The notes below the pieces were generated by a model. It saw nothing but the letters and a program-made list of their open reading frames with translations. It did not search any database and was not told the DNA's origin. A program made the position numbers and the translations under genes. From assembly GCF_001428255.1 (NCBI RefSeq), contig NZ_LMRW01000012.1:124555-188554 (forward strand): DNA of 64,000 bases, read 5' to 3'. Origin of the DNA: Agromyces sp. Soil535. Lineage in GTDB: Bacteria; Actinomycetota; Actinomycetes; Actinomycetales; Microbacteriaceae. Each line of letters begins with the position of its first letter. Positions within the stretch are counted from its first letter, which is position 1. Below, piece after piece: positions 56,422 through 64,000 of this stretch.

Positions 56422-57267
56422 ATGGATCTTCCGCTCAGCCGCGCGGCGGTGCCGCGCCTCGAATTCCTCGCGACGGCCGGGTCGACGAACGACGAGTTGC
56501 GCGACGCCGCGAACGGGCCGGATGCCGCGGGCTGGCCGCACGGCTCGGTCATCGTCACGGACGACCAGACCCGTGGACGCGGTCGGATGGGGCGCACGTG
56601 GATGGCGCCGACGGGCAAGACGCTCGCGATCTCCGTGCTCCTGCGCCCCGGACTGCCCGGCGGCGCGCCGTTCCCGGCCGACGGCTACGGCTGGATCCCG
56701 CTCATCGCCGGTGCGGCCATGACGGAGGCGGTGCGCCGGGCGGTCGACGCAGCGGCATCCGTCGCCCCCGACGAGCCGGAGGATGACGGCACCGGCGGTG
56801 TGGAGGTCGAGCTCAAGTGGCCGAACGACGTGCTCGTCTCGGGCTACAAGGTCTGCGGCATCCTGTCGGAGCTCCTTCCCGACACCGGCGCAGTGGTCGT
56901 CGGCGCCGGGCTCAACCTCACCCTCGACGAGCACGACCTGCCCGCCATCTCCTCGACGTCGCTCCTGCTCGTCACCGGCGTGCAGCCCGACGCCGACGCG
57001 GTGCTCGCCGACTACCTGCACACCTTCCTCCACCTGTTCCGCGCCTTCGCCGAGCACGGCGCGGATGCCGCCGCGAGCGGCATCGCCGACCGCGTCACGG
57101 CACTCTGCAGCACCGTTGGCGCCGAAGTGCGCGTCGAACTGCCCGGAGGACGCGAGATCCTCGGCGTGGCCGAGCGTCTCGACCGCGACGGCCGCCTCGT
57201 CGTGCGCGACCGGAATGGAGAGGCGCAGTCTGTCGCCGCGGGCGACGTCACGCACCTGAGGTATTAA
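56422..57267 (+). CDS. birA: Biotin--[acetyl-CoA-carboxylase] ligase
   Basis: A 281-residue ligase that attaches biotin to the carrier Lys of AccA3. Visible are LATAGSTNDELRDAA (substrate entry), TDDQTRGRGRMGRTWMAPTG (biotinyl-AMP loop) and ELKWPNDVLVSGYKVCGILS with the catalytic Lys; a small C-terminal SH3-like domain follows (REILGVAERLDRDGRLVVRD). There is no N-terminal winged helix, so it does not act as a repressor. The ATG at 56422 fits homologues. It lies divergent from its client operon. Confidence 0.94.
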   Translation: MDLPLSRAAVPRLEFLATAGSTNDELRDAANGPDAAGWPHGSVIVTDDQTRGRGRMGRTWMAPTGKTLAISVLLRPGLPGGAPFPADGYGWIPLIAGAAMTEAVRRAVDAAASVAPDEPEDDGTGGVEVELKWPNDVLVSGYKVCGILSELLPDTGAVVVGAGLNLTLDEHDLPAISSTSLLLVTGVQPDADAVLADYLHTFLHLFRAFAEHGADAAASGIADRVTALCSTVGAEVRVELPGGREILGVAERLDRDGRLVVRDRNGEAQSVAAGDVTHLRY

Positions 57268-57274
57268 TGGGCAT

Positions 57275-57835
57275 ATGAGCCCAGCTGCGAGCCAGGCTGC
57301 CGCCCAGCCAGCAGCATCCGTGGAGCGGGTCGTCGCCCGCGTGCGGCGCCACGCGCGGATGCTCATCCTGCCCGCCGTGCTCCTCATCGCCACGGCGGGC
57401 GTGGCCACGTACGCCCTCGCGGCACTGCCGGAACCGTGGCAGCGCATCGCCGTGGGCGGGGTCGCGGTGCTCGTGATCGTCTTCGGCTGCGTCCTGCCCC
57501 TCCTCGCCTGGCTCACGCGGCGCGTCACCGTCACCACGCGCCGCATCATCCTCCGCAGCGGCGTGTTCGCGCGCGTTCGACAGGAGCTCCTGCACAGCCG
57601 CGGCTACGACGTGACGATCCGGCGCACGTGGGTGCAGAGCGCGTTCGGCTCCGGCGACGTGCGCGTGAACACCGGCCACGACCATCCGGTCGTCATCCGC
57701 GATGTGCCCGGCCCATTCCAGCTGCAGTCGGCGCTCGAGGAGCTCATGGAGCACTCGCACTCCATCATCGCCGAGCGGCGGCGGGCCGAGCAGTCGATGG
57801 CCGACGGCGACACCGTGGTGTGGGGTGGGCGCTGA
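57275..57835 (+). CDS. PH-domain (bPH2) membrane protein
   Basis: A 186-residue protein with two hydrophobic segments (residues about 30-50 and 58-80) followed by a bacterial PH domain (LTRRVTVTTRRIILRSGVFA, DVTIRRTWVQSAFGSGDVRV). A similar gene accompanies birA in mycobacteria (Rv3278c, by memory). Function unknown; a membrane-associated role is likely. It begins 7 nt after the birA stop. Confidence 0.82.
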   Translation: MSPAASQAAAQPAASVERVVARVRRHARMLILPAVLLIATAGVATYALAALPEPWQRIAVGGVAVLVIVFGCVLPLLAWLTRRVTVTTRRIILRSGVFARVRQELLHSRGYDVTIRRTWVQSAFGSGDVRVNTGHDHPVVIRDVPGPFQLQSALEELMEHSHSIIAERRRAEQSMADGDTVVWGGR

Positions 57836-57932
57836 ACCGCATCGGCGGTGCGGCATCCGCCCGGAGGACGTAACGTAGAGAGGGTGGTCTCGCGCGCCCC
57901 CCGAGCGCGAGCCGCGCGATGAAGGGTTCCAC

Positions 57933-58775
57933 TTGGCCGACGAATGCATCCACGGTTTCGACGACGGCCTCTGCGCCATCTGCTTCCCGCCCAAGGAGCC
58001 CGAGCCGAAGCCTGCCATCGCCGCCGCCTCGCGCACGAAGGGCCCGAGCGGAAGCCGGCAGCCGCGTCCCGCCGCCCGAGTCGCGGGCAGCGCCCGGGCC
58101 GGAGCCTCCCTCGTCGACACCCCCGTCGACCCCAAGACGGTGCGCATCTACCACGTGACCCACGTCGAGAACCTCGCGTCGATCCTCGGCGAGGGCGCAC
58201 TCCTCGCCGACGGCGCGGGGGCCGCCCCCGTCGTCGACGTGTCGGCGCCCGATGCGCGTGCCTTCCGTCGCTCGACGACCGTCGACGGCGCCGACGCGGT
58301 CGTCGCGGACTACGTGCCGTTCCTGCTCTCCACCGACGCCCACGTCTGGAACTCGGTACGCACCGGCACCCCCGACCCGCGACTCGCACCCGAGGCCATC
58401 GAACGGGCGCCCGCCGACCACGTGATCCTCGTGAGCTCGGTGGCGAGCGCGGTCGGCGCGCGCACCGACACCGACGGCACGGTCGTGGTCACTGACGCGG
58501 ATGCCGCGGCCGGCGGTGTCGCTGCGGCCTCCGCCTGGCCCGAGGTGCTCCGGATGCTGCAGCGGCTGCACCGCGAGGACGAGGGCGCCCGCCTGCGCTC
58601 CGCGGAGTTCCTCGTGCACGAGAACCTGCCGCTGGAGCGCGTGCTCCTCATCGCCGTCGGCAACGACCGTGTGCGCGACCGAGTACGGGTGGCCCTCGAC
58701 GCCGTGGGCCTCAGGACCCGCGTGGCGGTCTACCCGCCCTGGTTCCAGCCGACGGCTGCGGAGGAGGCGGAGTAG
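57933..58775 (+). CDS. DarT-like (DUF4433) ADP-ribosyltransferase with N-terminal Cys/His motif, no DarG partner
   Basis: A 280-residue protein. The core matches DarT, the toxin that ADP-ribosylates thymidine in single-stranded DNA: IYHVTHVENLASILGEGALL (NAD-site His74/His77/Asn80), Arg112-Arg113, VADYVPFLLSTDAHVWNSVR, ADHVILVSSV and LRSAEFLVHENLPLERVLLI with the candidate catalytic Glu225. The first 18 residues carry C5-H7-C14-C17 (CIHGFDDGLCAIC), a likely zinc knuckle, then a Pro/Ala linker. TTG at 57933 is used because AAGGG lies about 7 nt upstream. No macrodomain antitoxin gene is adjacent. Activity is inferred, not shown. Confidence 0.82.
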   Translation: MADECIHGFDDGLCAICFPPKEPEPKPAIAAASRTKGPSGSRQPRPAARVAGSARAGASLVDTPVDPKTVRIYHVTHVENLASILGEGALLADGAGAAPVVDVSAPDARAFRRSTTVDGADAVVADYVPFLLSTDAHVWNSVRTGTPDPRLAPEAIERAPADHVILVSSVASAVGARTDTDGTVVVTDADAAAGGVAAASAWPEVLRMLQRLHREDEGARLRSAEFLVHENLPLERVLLIAVGNDRVRDRVRVALDAVGLRTRVAVYPPWFQPTAAEEAE

Positions 58776-58973
58776 CAGATCCGCCCGGGCGCGACGCCCG
58801 CGGTGGTCTCAGGGGCGGCATCACCGAGGTACGCGAGCAAGCCGTGCCAGAGGCAGCGAGGGCGCTGCCGACTCGGGTGGACACCTCCACCTCCTATGGC
58901 GTCGGGGTCGGCCTAGACTGAACGGGGCGCCCGGACCGGCGCCCTTGCGGCCGACGGCGAATGGAGTGCACGG

Positions 58974-60122
58974 GTGCGGGTCGGAGTGATCGGCGGCGGG
59001 CAGCTCGCCCGGATGATGATTCCGGCGGCGATCGAGCTCGGCGTCGAATTGAGGGTGCTCGCCGAGGCCGAGGGCATGTCGGCCGCGCTCGCGGCCGACC
59101 GTGTCGGCGACTACACCGACGTCGGGACCGTGCTGGCCTTCGCCCGAGAGGTCGACGTGCTGACGTTCGACCACGAGCACGTGCCGCAGGACGTGCTGCA
59201 CGCCCTCGTCGACGCGGGCGTGCGCGTGCACCCGGGACCCGACGCGCTGAAGGTCGCGCAGGACAAGCTCCTCATGCGCCGTCGCCTCTCCGAGCTCGGC
59301 CTTCCCGTGCCCGACTGGGCGGGCGTGCAGTCGGTTGGCGAACTCGACGACTTCATCGCCGACCACGGCGGTGCGGCGGTCGTGAAGACCCCCCGCGGCG
59401 GCTACGACGGCAAGGGCGTGCGCATGGTGCGCTCCGCCGCGGAGGTTGCCGAGTGGTTCGCGACCATCGCAGAGGACGGTCGCGGCGGAGCGCTCCTCGT
59501 GGAGGAGCTCGTCGAGTTCCGGCGGGAGCTCGCCCAGGTCGTGGCGCGCCGCCCGTCGGGCGAGGTGGCGGCGTGGCCCGTCGTCGAGACCGTGCAGGTG
59601 GGCGGCGTGTGCAGCGAGGTCATCGCGCCGGCGCCGCGGTCGGCCGGGCGGCTTTCGGATGCCTCGGCCGACGTCGCGATCACGATCGCCGAGGGACTCG
59701 GCGTCACCGGCGTCCTCGCCGTCGAGTTGTTCGAGACCACCGACGACCGCATCCTCGTGAACGAGCTCGCGATGCGCCCGCACAACAGCGGCCATTGGTC
59801 CATGGACGGCTCGACGACCGGCCAGTTCGAGCAGCACCTGCGCGCCGTGCTGGACCTGCCGCTCGGCGGCACCGGATGCCACGAGGAGTGGGCGGTGATG
59901 GTGAACATCCTCGGCGGACCCGAGGAGGGCACCCTCGAAGAGCGCTATGCGGAGGCCCTCGAGGGACATCCGACCGTGAAACTGCACAACTACGGCAAGG
60001 CGCCGCGGCCCGGCCGCAAGGTCGGCCACGTCACGGCCATCGGCCCCGACCTCGACGACGTCGTGTACGAGGCACGCTCGGCCGCGGCCGTCTTACAGGA
60101 CCGAGCCGGCCGAGGGCGATGA
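58974..60122 (+). CDS. purK: N5-carboxyaminoimidazole ribonucleotide synthase
   Basis: ATP-grasp enzyme that carboxylates aminoimidazole ribonucleotide in purine synthesis. The 382-residue product begins VGVIGGGQLARMMI, has DVLTFDHEHVPQDVLHALVD, VVKTPRGGYDGKGVRMV and VLAVELFETTDDRILVNELA then MRPHNSGHWSMDG. The GTG at 58974 has GGAG upstream. Its partner purE lies 1.3 kb downstream on the same strand, separated by an opposing glycosyltransferase gene. Confidence 0.95.
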   Translation: MRVGVIGGGQLARMMIPAAIELGVELRVLAEAEGMSAALAADRVGDYTDVGTVLAFAREVDVLTFDHEHVPQDVLHALVDAGVRVHPGPDALKVAQDKLLMRRRLSELGLPVPDWAGVQSVGELDDFIADHGGAAVVKTPRGGYDGKGVRMVRSAAEVAEWFATIAEDGRGGALLVEELVEFRRELAQVVARRPSGEVAAWPVVETVQVGGVCSEVIAPAPRSAGRLSDASADVAITIAEGLGVTGVLAVELFETTDDRILVNELAMRPHNSGHWSMDGSTTGQFEQHLRAVLDLPLGGTGCHEEWAVMVNILGGPEEGTLEERYAEALEGHPTVKLHNYGKAPRPGRKVGHVTAIGPDLDDVVYEARSAAAVLQDRAGRGR

Positions 60123-60143
60123 GGCGGCCGACATGGTGCGCTG

Positions 60144-61283
60144 TCAGAGGTCCGCGTGCAGTTGCCACACGCGCTCGGCCGAATCCCTCCAGCCGAACGC
60201 CCGAGCGCGGTCGTTGCCCGCGATGGAGAGTCGCTCGGCCAGCGCGTCGTCGGTCGCGACCGTGGAGATCGCGGCCGCGAGGCGGTTGACGTACGCTTCA
60301 CCGGCGATCCCGACGGGAACCGCCACTCCTGCTCCCGCCGCGGTCTCCGTGTACTCGGCCACATCGGAGTGGACCACCGGAGTCCCGAGGACGAACGCCT
60401 CGATGAGCGTCGCCGGGTCCCCTTCCTCGTGAGCCGGGGCGATGAACGCCGCGGCTCCGGCGAGCACGACCGCCAGGTCGGCATCCGGGAGCGAGTCGAA
60501 CGACTTCACGAATCCCCGCCGTACCCCGGACTCCTCGGCTACCGTGGCCAGATGCTGCTCGCCCCATTCCCGTGGACCGAGCACGATGAGGGGCAGCTCC
60601 GGCATTCCGGGCCGCCCGAGCGCGGCGAGCACCTCGCCCACGCCGCGATGCGGCTCGAGCGAGCCGGTCGTGACGAGATAGGAGCTGGGCAGGCCGAGTG
60701 ACGTAAGCCGTTGCGAAGCGTCGTGTGGAATCATGAGGCCGGACCGGGCGGCTGGGCTGATGACCCGGATCCGGTCGCCGAAGTCGAACTGGGCGGCGAG
60801 TCTGGTCGCGAGCGCGTGTGTTGACACGACCACCGCGTCAGCGTACTTCCGGGCTCGCTTCAGCATTGCTCGCTGCCACGCCGACTCGGCGGCCGAGAGC
60901 GACTCGGGATGCGTGATCGCCAGGGTGTCGTGCACGGTGACGACGACCTGGTTTCCGGCCTCGCGATCGTGCTTGCGAAGCGGCGCGAACAGGCTCGGTG
61001 AGTGGATGATGCCGCCACCCGGAGAGGTCGTGAGTCCGACCTGCCAGGCCGCCGCTAGCTCCCGTCGGGCGAGTGAGGTGCGATACAGGTCGGCGAGTCC
61101 CGGAAGCGCCGCCCCGATGAACTCGTAGTCGGTTGGCGGTGACGATGACACGATGCCGGCGACCTCGCAGTTCTTCGGGGCCGTCTCGATCAGCGCTCGG
61201 GTCAGGTCGAGCGTGTAGCGCCCGACCGCGCCGGGAACCGGGGCCGTGAGTTGGTCGACGACAACGCGAAGTCGTGTGGTCAT
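60144..61283 (-). CDS. Glycosyltransferase family 4-like protein
   Basis: A 379-residue GT-B glycosyltransferase. The acceptor half has [20 protein letters not shown] and [18 protein letters not shown]. The donor half has [40 protein letters not shown] and the nucleotide-sugar site [20 protein letters not shown]. It resembles the truncated glycosyltransferase at the window end (both contain FGDRIRV and a similar Trp-containing C-terminus). It is transcribed opposite to purK and purE. Likely acts in envelope polysaccharide assembly. Confidence 0.88.
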   Translation of the reverse strand: MTTRLRVVVDQLTAPVPGAVGRYTLDLTRALIETAPKNCEVAGIVSSSPPTDYEFIGAALPGLADLYRTSLARRELAAAWQVGLTTSPGGGIIHSPSLFAPLRKHDREAGNQVVVTVHDTLAITHPESLSAAESAWQRAMLKRARKYADAVVVSTHALATRLAAQFDFGDRIRVISPAARSGLMIPHDASQRLTSLGLPSSYLVTTGSLEPHRGVGEVLAALGRPGMPELPLIVLGPREWGEQHLATVAEESGVRRGFVKSFDSLPDADLAVVLAGAAAFIAPAHEEGDPATLIEAFVLGTPVVHSDVAEYTETAAGAGVAVPVGIAGEAYVNRLAAAISTVATDDALAERLSIAGNDRARAFGWRDSAERVWQLHADL

Positions 61284-61407
61284 GTCCGAGTTGGCCTCCT
61301 GTTTCGCCCCCTCAATCTATCCTCCGTCGTCGAGCGTCCGGCGCGGTCTGTGGAATCGCGGCATCCGCCGTCCTGCGAGCCTTCGGTGAACTGCCAGTGC
61401 GGCCGTC

Positions 61408-61413
61408 TACTAT
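61408..61413 (+). promoter_or_regulatory. -10-like element TACTAT, leaderless purE
   Basis: TACTAT, then 7 nt, then the GTG at 61421. Confidence 0.5.
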
Positions 61414-61420
61414 CGATCGG

Positions 61421-61924
61421 GTGACCGAACAGCTCAACCCGCTCGTCGGCGTCGTCATGGGCTCCGACTCCGATTGGAACGTGATGCGCGAGGCATCAGC
61501 GCTACTCGACGAGTTCGGCGTCGCGCACGAGGTGGAGGTCGTCTCCGCGCACCGCACGCCCGAGAAGATGATCGCCTACGGCAAGGGGGCCGCCGCACGC
61601 GGCCTCAAGGTCATCATCGCGGGCGCCGGGGGAGCGGCCCACCTGCCCGGCATGCTCGCCTCGGTCACGACGCTCCCCGTGGTGGGCGTGCCCGTGCCCC
61701 TGTCGCGACTCGACGGGCTCGACTCCCTGCTGTCCATCGTGCAGATGCCCGCGGGCGTGCCCGTCGCGACCGTGTCGATCGGCGGCGGGAAGAATGCCGG
61801 CCTTCTCGCCGTGAAGATCCTCGCGACGTCGGATGCCGCACTGTCGACCGCGCTCGCCGACTACGCCACCGCCCTCGCCGACCTGGTCGAGGAGAAGAAC
61901 GAACGGCTCAAGTCCATCCGATGA
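61421..61924 (+). CDS. purE: N5-carboxyaminoimidazole ribonucleotide mutase
   Basis: Rearranges the PurK product to 4-carboxy-AIR. The 167-residue protein has [56 protein letters not shown] and [12 protein letters not shown], all class I PurE. The GTG at 61421 fits homologues and the -10-like TACTAT. Its stop overlaps the LCP gene start (ATGA), linking purine synthesis and cell-wall ligase expression. Confidence 0.95.
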   Translation: MTEQLNPLVGVVMGSDSDWNVMREASALLDEFGVAHEVEVVSAHRTPEKMIAYGKGAAARGLKVIIAGAGGAAHLPGMLASVTTLPVVGVPVPLSRLDGLDSLLSIVQMPAGVPVATVSIGGGKNAGLLAVKILATSDAALSTALADYATALADLVEEKNERLKSIR

Positions 61925-63294
61925 GCCTCGCCGCCAGCCCGATCAGATTCCCCGACCTCGCCTCGCGCACGGTCATGACCCGCCGTGCCTGGTGGCTCGT
62001 CGTGCTCAACGTGCTCATCCCGGGCTCGACGCAGGTGCTCGCGGGCGACCGCAAGCTGGGCCGGTTCGGGCTCGGCGCAACGCTGACGCTCTGGTTCCTC
62101 GCGATCGTCGCCGTCGTGGTGTGGTTCCTCTGGCCCGCGGTGCTCTACACCGTCTTCTCGACGACCATCACCCTCTGGATCGTGGCGGCGGTGCTCGCGT
62201 TCTACGCGGTGCTCTGGGCGATCCTCACGCTCGACACACTCCGGCTCGTGCGGCTCGTCAAGACCACCCCGTCAGCCCGTGCCTGGGTCGCCGCGCTCTC
62301 CGTGCTGCTCATGGTCGCGGTCTCCGGCACGGCGGCCTACGGGGCCTACCTCGCGACGACCGCGAGCGGGTTCCTCTCCTCGGTGTTCATCGCGGGGCCG
62401 AGCGAGCCGCCGATCGACGGCCGGTACAACATCCTGCTGCTGGGCGGCGACGCGGGCCCCGACCGCGACGGCCTTCGCCCCGACAGCATCAACGTCGTCA
62501 GCATCGACGCGTCGACGGGTCAGGCGGTCATGATCGGCCTGCCACGGAACCTGGCCGACGTCCCGTTCGACGACGGCTCGCCGCTCGCCGCCACCTATCC
62601 AGAGGGGTACGGCGCGATCGACGGGTGCGAGGTCGACGTCTGCATGCTGAACTCGATCTACACCGAGGTCGAGTTGATGAGCCCCGACATGTACCCCGAG
62701 GCTGTGTCGCAGGGAAGTGAGCCCGGCATCGAGGGCATGCGCGACGCGGCGGAGGGCGTCACCGGCCTGCAGATCCAGTACTACGCACTCATCGACATGC
62801 AGGGCTTCTCCGACCTGATCGACGCCCTCGGAGGCGTCACCATGACCGTGGAGGAGCGAGTCCCGATGGGCGCCGGCCACGACGAAGCTGGGAACGATGT
62901 CGAGATCACGGAGTGGATCGAGCCAGGGACCCAGGTTCTCGACGGGTACCACGCCCTGTGGTACGCGCGATCCCGGTACGGGACCAGCGACTACGACCGA
63001 ATGCAGCGGCAGGCGCAGCTCCAGGAGGCGATCCTCCAGCAGTTCAACCCGGCGAACGTGCTGTCGAAGTTCCAGGCCGTCGCAACCGCCGGTGCGCAAG
63101 TCGTGAAGACCGACATCCCGCAGAGCATGCTGGGCTACTTCGTGGATCTCGCCTCGAAGACGAAGGAGCTTCCGGTCGGCCAAGTCGCCCTCGTCCCACC
63201 GGAGGTGGATCCCGAGGAGCCCGACTACGACTACGTCAGGCAGCTCGTGTCGTCCGCCATCACACCCCCCACGGAGGAGCCCGACGCGGGCTAG
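61921..63294 (+). CDS. LytR-CpsA-Psr family cell-wall ligase
   Basis: A 457-residue protein. Unlike the usual single anchor it has about four hydrophobic segments within the first 160 residues. The LCP catalytic domain follows: [63 protein letters not shown] and [20 protein letters not shown] with the Arg residues that bind pyrophosphate lipids. LCP enzymes transfer glycans such as arabinogalactan or teichoic-type polymers to peptidoglycan. It is coupled to purE and flanked by glycosyltransferases. Confidence 0.92.
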   Translation: MSLAASPIRFPDLASRTVMTRRAWWLVVLNVLIPGSTQVLAGDRKLGRFGLGATLTLWFLAIVAVVVWFLWPAVLYTVFSTTITLWIVAAVLAFYAVLWAILTLDTLRLVRLVKTTPSARAWVAALSVLLMVAVSGTAAYGAYLATTASGFLSSVFIAGPSEPPIDGRYNILLLGGDAGPDRDGLRPDSINVVSIDASTGQAVMIGLPRNLADVPFDDGSPLAATYPEGYGAIDGCEVDVCMLNSIYTEVELMSPDMYPEAVSQGSEPGIEGMRDAAEGVTGLQIQYYALIDMQGFSDLIDALGGVTMTVEERVPMGAGHDEAGNDVEITEWIEPGTQVLDGYHALWYARSRYGTSDYDRMQRQAQLQEAILQQFNPANVLSKFQAVATAGAQVVKTDIPQSMLGYFVDLASKTKELPVGQVALVPPEVDPEEPDYDYVRQLVSSAITPPTEEPDAG

Positions 63295-63331
63295 CCTCCC
63301 GGGCCCGCCGGAAGCAAGCGCGCCACCGACG

Positions 63332-64000
63332 TCAGGAGGCGCCGAGCTCGCGGTGGAGGGCCCAGACGCGAGATGCGGACTTGCTCCAGTCGAAGGCCGT
63401 CGCCCGGTCGCGCCCGAGACTCGCCAGTCGCGCTGCGAGGGCCGGATCGTCGACGACCTGCCCTACAGCCTGAGCGAGCCGCGTGGCATAGCCGTCAGGA
63501 CCGGCGAGCGTCACACGCAGCCCTGCACCGCCAGCGACCTCGTCGAGCGCCGGCGCGTCGGAATGGACCACGGGCGTGCCGTGGACGAAGGCCTCCACCA
63601 CGGGAAGCCCGAACCCCTCGGCGAGGCTCGGCATCACGAACGCCGTCGCGCGATCGTAGAGCACGGCGAGGTCCTCTTCCGAGACGTGGCCGAGCGCGCG
63701 CACCCGTCCCGTCGGCACGCCCTCGGCGGCCGCCATCGCGGCGACGTCGATGCCGCCCCACCCGCTCGGGCCGGCGATCAGCAGCGGCACGTCGGGGGCC
63801 TCGGGCCGTGCGAACGCCTCGATGAGGTGCCGGAGGCCCTTGCGCGGCTCGAGCGTGCCGACGGCGAGGACGAAACGCTCGGGGAGCCGGAGGGCGGCGG
63901 CACGTGCGTCGTGGTCAACGGGCAGAACCAGGTCGTTGCTCGCCGCTCCCGGGACAACGCGGATGCGATCGCCGAAGTCGAGGATCTCTGCTAGCCCGGC
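63332..64000 (-). CDS. Glycosyltransferase family 4-like protein (N-terminal part outside window)
   Basis: The C-terminal 222 residues of a GT-B enzyme; the frame is open to the window edge. It has FGDRIRVVPGAASNDLVLPV, RFVLAVGTLEPRKGLRHLIE, LLIAGPSGWGGIDVAAMAAA and the donor-sugar site PSLAEGFGLPVVEAFVHGTP with the paired Glu. It ends FDWSKSASRVWALHRELGAS, like the glycosyltransferase at 60144-61283. The annotated start cannot be given. Confidence 0.88.
   Translation of the reverse strand, partial: AGLAEILDFGDRIRVVPGAASNDLVLPVDHDARAAALRLPERFVLAVGTLEPRKGLRHLIEAFARPEAPDVPLLIAGPSGWGGIDVAAMAAAEGVPTGRVRALGHVSEEDLAVLYDRATAFVMPSLAEGFGLPVVEAFVHGTPVVHSDAPALDEVAGGAGLRVTLAGPDGYATRLAQAVGQVVDDPALAARLASLGRDRATAFDWSKSASRVWALHRELGAS

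Noticed and set aside
57838..58973. A complete DarTG toxin-antitoxin pair
   Set aside because: No macrodomain protein is encoded on either strand in the adjacent intergenic stretches or neighbouring genes.

Overview
This 64 kb window is a chromosomal segment of a very GC-rich actinobacterium. The protein types (RamB-like regulator beside GTP-dependent PEP carboxykinase, AccD/AccE/biotin carboxylase set, LpdA-type flavoprotein, DUF1622 protein, N-terminally Cys-tagged DarT-like protein), the frequent leaderless starts and the constantly recurring word GGATGC/GCATCC suggest family Microbacteriaceae, something like Agromyces. That assignment is inferred from protein style; no rRNA is present to test it. 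No tRNA, rRNA, CRISPR array or prophage was recognised.

Layout. 1-8.2 kb: a truncated RamB-like regulator diverging from pckG, a DUF1622 membrane protein, gabT with a 2H phosphoesterase, and a divergent pair (unknown protein / secreted ScyD-like propeller) separated by a large hairpin. 8.2-16.8 kb: an ABC exporter, a pseudouridine catabolism pair (psuG-psuK) with an HTH gene remnant, a three-gene ABC-2 exporter, and small proteins including an extremely Met/Cys-rich putative copper-storage protein. 16.8-20.6 kb: riboflavin operon ribD-ribE-ribBA-ribH behind an FMN riboswitch. 20.6-28.7 kb: trpS-GNAT-HAD, exonuclease III, a YihY membrane protein and sdhCDAB. 28.9-40.6 kb: manC, then a long nucleoside uptake and salvage region (two BMP lipoproteins, ABC ATPase, two permeases, cdd, deoA, add) ending in PTS IIA and IIB genes without a IIC. 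40.6-42.1 kb: an IS110-type insertion sequence. 42.2-46.2 kb: phosphopentomutase/phosphohexomutase-type enzyme, purine nucleoside phosphorylase, lpdA. 46.3-57.3 kb: methyltransferase, biotin-dependent acyl-CoA carboxylase genes (biotin carboxylase; accD-accE), maf, an rRNA methyltransferase, a three-gene two-component module and birA. 57.3-64 kb: PH-domain membrane protein, an orphan DarT-like ADP-ribosyltransferase, purK, glycosyltransferase, purE, an LCP-family cell-wall ligase and a second, truncated glycosyltransferase.

How the genes fit together. The nucleoside block is one pathway: BMP lipoproteins and the ABC transporter import nucleosides; Cdd and Add deaminate them; DeoA and the purine phosphorylase cleave them to base plus (deoxy)ribose-1-phosphate; the phosphosugar mutase feeds the pentose into central metabolism. 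AccA/AccD/AccE with BirA form a complete biotin-dependent carboxylase plus its biotin ligase. manC, two glycosyltransferases and the LCP protein point to envelope glycan assembly. The gene neighbourhood sdhCDAB - cdd/deoA/add - pmm - pnp - lpdA - acc/maf/birA - purK/purE - LCP resembles, from memory, the Mycobacterium tuberculosis region around Rv3264c-Rv3319, so the pieces with no counterpart in that order (BMP/ABC operon, PTS pair, IS element, two-component trio, DarT-like gene, glycosyltransferase between purK and purE) stand out as lineage-specific insertions.

About seventeen genes have a -10-like hexamer TAnnnT (or CAnnAT) ending 6-8 nt before the start codon, often with no usable ribosome binding site. 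Several start codons here were chosen on that basis.
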